The translations under genes were made by a program, and so were the position numbers. This document shows positions 63,085-64,000 of a stretch of 64,000 nt of DNA, one piece after another. The stretch spans positions 62,001 to 126,000 of the forward strand of contig CAZALH010000001.1 of assembly GCA_964486285.1 (NCBI GenBank), given 5' to 3'. Numbering within the stretch: the first letter of the stretch is position 1; every line of letters begins with the position of its first letter. The DNA comes from JAIDVZ01 sp964486285 (GTDB lineage Bacteria; Verrucomicrobiota; Verrucomicrobiia; Opitutales; JAIRKQ01). The notes below the pieces were generated by a model. The model did no database searches, was not told the origin of the DNA, and saw only the letters and a program-made list of their open reading frames with translations.

Positions 63085-64000
63085 TTACTTGTATACAAAT
63101 TTTTCTAAATGGTAGAAATGATGCCCTTTTATATACACTATTCCCGAAAATGAATTTATAATATCAGAAATATTATTAGGGTTTTTTATGCACAAATACT
63201 CTACGTTGGAAAATTTCTGGAGTATCCCAGTTTCAATAGCATTAGCTTGATCACCAATTAAAACAATAGTATCTTTCGAACGAATTGGCAAAGTCGCACC
63301 AAGGTTTATATTTATTTCATAAGAATCATTCCCAATTTCTTCATTTTTTAATGAACCAATAATGAATAACCGTCCATTATTAGGAAATAATCGATCAAAA
63401 TTAGCCAACGAATCGCAAAATGCCACAAAATTTGCATTATAACAGTCAATGTAAAATGTTTTATTTCCTATTTGTTCTACCGATCCTCTTAAAAATGATG
63501 GTTCCCATATATTTAAACGTTGTTCGATTCGTTCTTTTTCTTCTCCATGAAGCAAAGAATATACAGCAGCTAATACTAAATTTTTAGTCATGCCATTACT
63601 CATCTTATGTGGAACTAAAAATGAGTAATTCATATCATGTATGCTTATATTTAATTTCCTAACATCTTCTTTATAAGTAACATAATATTTTACCTTACTA
63701 TTTGATTTATCACTTGGAATAACGCATTCATCTTTGATGTTTTGAAAGCATTTAAATCGCAATAAATCTTCTGATAAAATGCATTGTCCATGATTATTTA
63801 AGACAAATTCTGCTAATTTACATTTTTCATTAGCAACATTTTCTTCACTAATAAATCCACTTAAATGAATACGACAAACCCCGGTAATGATGCCATCAGT
63901 CGGGTTAACTAAGTGTAATTTTTCTTCGATACTACCAATTGTATCAATCCCAATTTCTACAACTGCATTATTTTCAGAGTTGCATAACTTTCCAAGGGTC
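63085..64000 (-). CDS. murF: UDP-N-acetylmuramoyl-tripeptide--D-alanyl-D-alanine ligase, 5' end outside window
   Basis: The frame is open from the window edge to the stop at 63085, about 305 residues. A start at 63762 would be too short. Upstream residues include NNAVVEIGIDTIGSIEEKLHLVNPTDGIITGV and HLSGFISEENVANEKCKLAEFVL, the central ATPase region of MurF (VVE.G, GVIT, HL..F.S...VA.EK.EL). Downstream are FYIDCYNANFVAFCDSLANF (the DDYNANP-like Asn) and GRLFIIGSLKNEEIG. It adds D-Ala-D-Ala in peptidoglycan precursor synthesis. Convergent with rnhC. Confidence 0.85.
   Translation of the reverse strand, partial: TLGKLCNSENNAVVEIGIDTIGSIEEKLHLVNPTDGIITGVCRIHLSGFISEENVANEKCKLAEFVLNNHGQCILSEDLLRFKCFQNIKDECVIPSDKSNSKVKYYVTYKEDVRKLNISIHDMNYSFLVPHKMSNGMTKNLVLAAVYSLLHGEEKERIEQRLNIWEPSFLRGSVEQIGNKTFYIDCYNANFVAFCDSLANFDRLFPNNGRLFIIGSLKNEEIGNDSYEININLGATLPIRSKDTIVLIGDQANAIETGILQKFSNVEYLCIKNPNNISDIINSFSGIVYIKGHHFYHLEKFVYK

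Overview
The window is AT-rich, gene-dense bacterial DNA, apparently chromosomal. It encodes ribosomal proteins L35, L20 and S2, EF-Ts, PheS, CysS, TrpS, Rho, ClpP, DNA polymerase III delta, a one-piece tmRNA and seven tRNAs. The envelope is Gram-negative: LPS heptose genes, an autotransporter barrel, a porin-like barrel protein and MurA/MurF are present. RNase HIII (rnhC), a short EF-Ts of about 194 residues, a TopB-type topoisomerase and an undivided tmRNA argue against Alphaproteobacteria. They fit the PVC group, most likely Verrucomicrobiota (Opitutae-like); this is inference. Base composition and several Asn-rich or eukaryotic-like orphan proteins suggest a host-associated or intracellular life, but the tRNA set includes CUC and CCC anticodons, so the genome does not look extremely reduced.

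Layout. 1-2.1 kb: end of a prepilin-like protein and mreCD. 2.3-8.4 kb: tRNA-Leu, then a run of orphan proteins ending in an autotransporter. 8.3-16 kb: hydrolase, exported Hsp20, tRNA-Val, yqgE, rpmI-rplT-pheS, a radical SAM protein convergent with murA, two orphans and ssrA. 16-25.8 kb: dxs, a Prc-type protease, a secreted lipase, an orphan membrane protein, a uracil-DNA glycosylase, a stress protein, a flavin reductase and tRNA-Ser. 25.9-34.7 kb: glmM, a TPR protein, glycosyltransferase, response regulator, gmhB/hldE, DUF362-like, DUF502, ybaB and holA. 34.7-45.6 kb: EamA transporter, topB, trpS, clpP, M3 peptidase, cysS, rho and cmk. 45.7-52.4 kb: accessory block with a candidate cysteine-protease-like protein, MFS transporter, eukaryotic-like kinase, tRNA-Met and an Rpn-like nuclease. 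52.6-64 kb: tRNA-Lys, a GT9/methyltransferase fusion, tRNA-Glu, tRNA-Gly, tsaD, rpsB-tsf, porin, LPS glycosyltransferase, ECF sigma, putative anti-sigma, an HtrA-like pseudoprotease, rnhC and partial murF.

How they fit. GlmM, MurA, MurF and MreCD serve peptidoglycan synthesis and cell shape. GmhB, HldE and the glycosyltransferases build LPS. The ECF sigma, its partner and the HtrA-like protein look like an envelope-stress cassette. Proteins of no recognised family (2.5-5.4, 22.4 and 45.7 kb) together with the kinase, lipase and autotransporter are the best candidates for host interaction.

The three 100-base N runs are each flanked by identical 44-55 bp copies. Collapsing each duplicate leaves all three interrupted genes open, so the breaks are most likely scaffolding artefacts rather than real gene disruptions.
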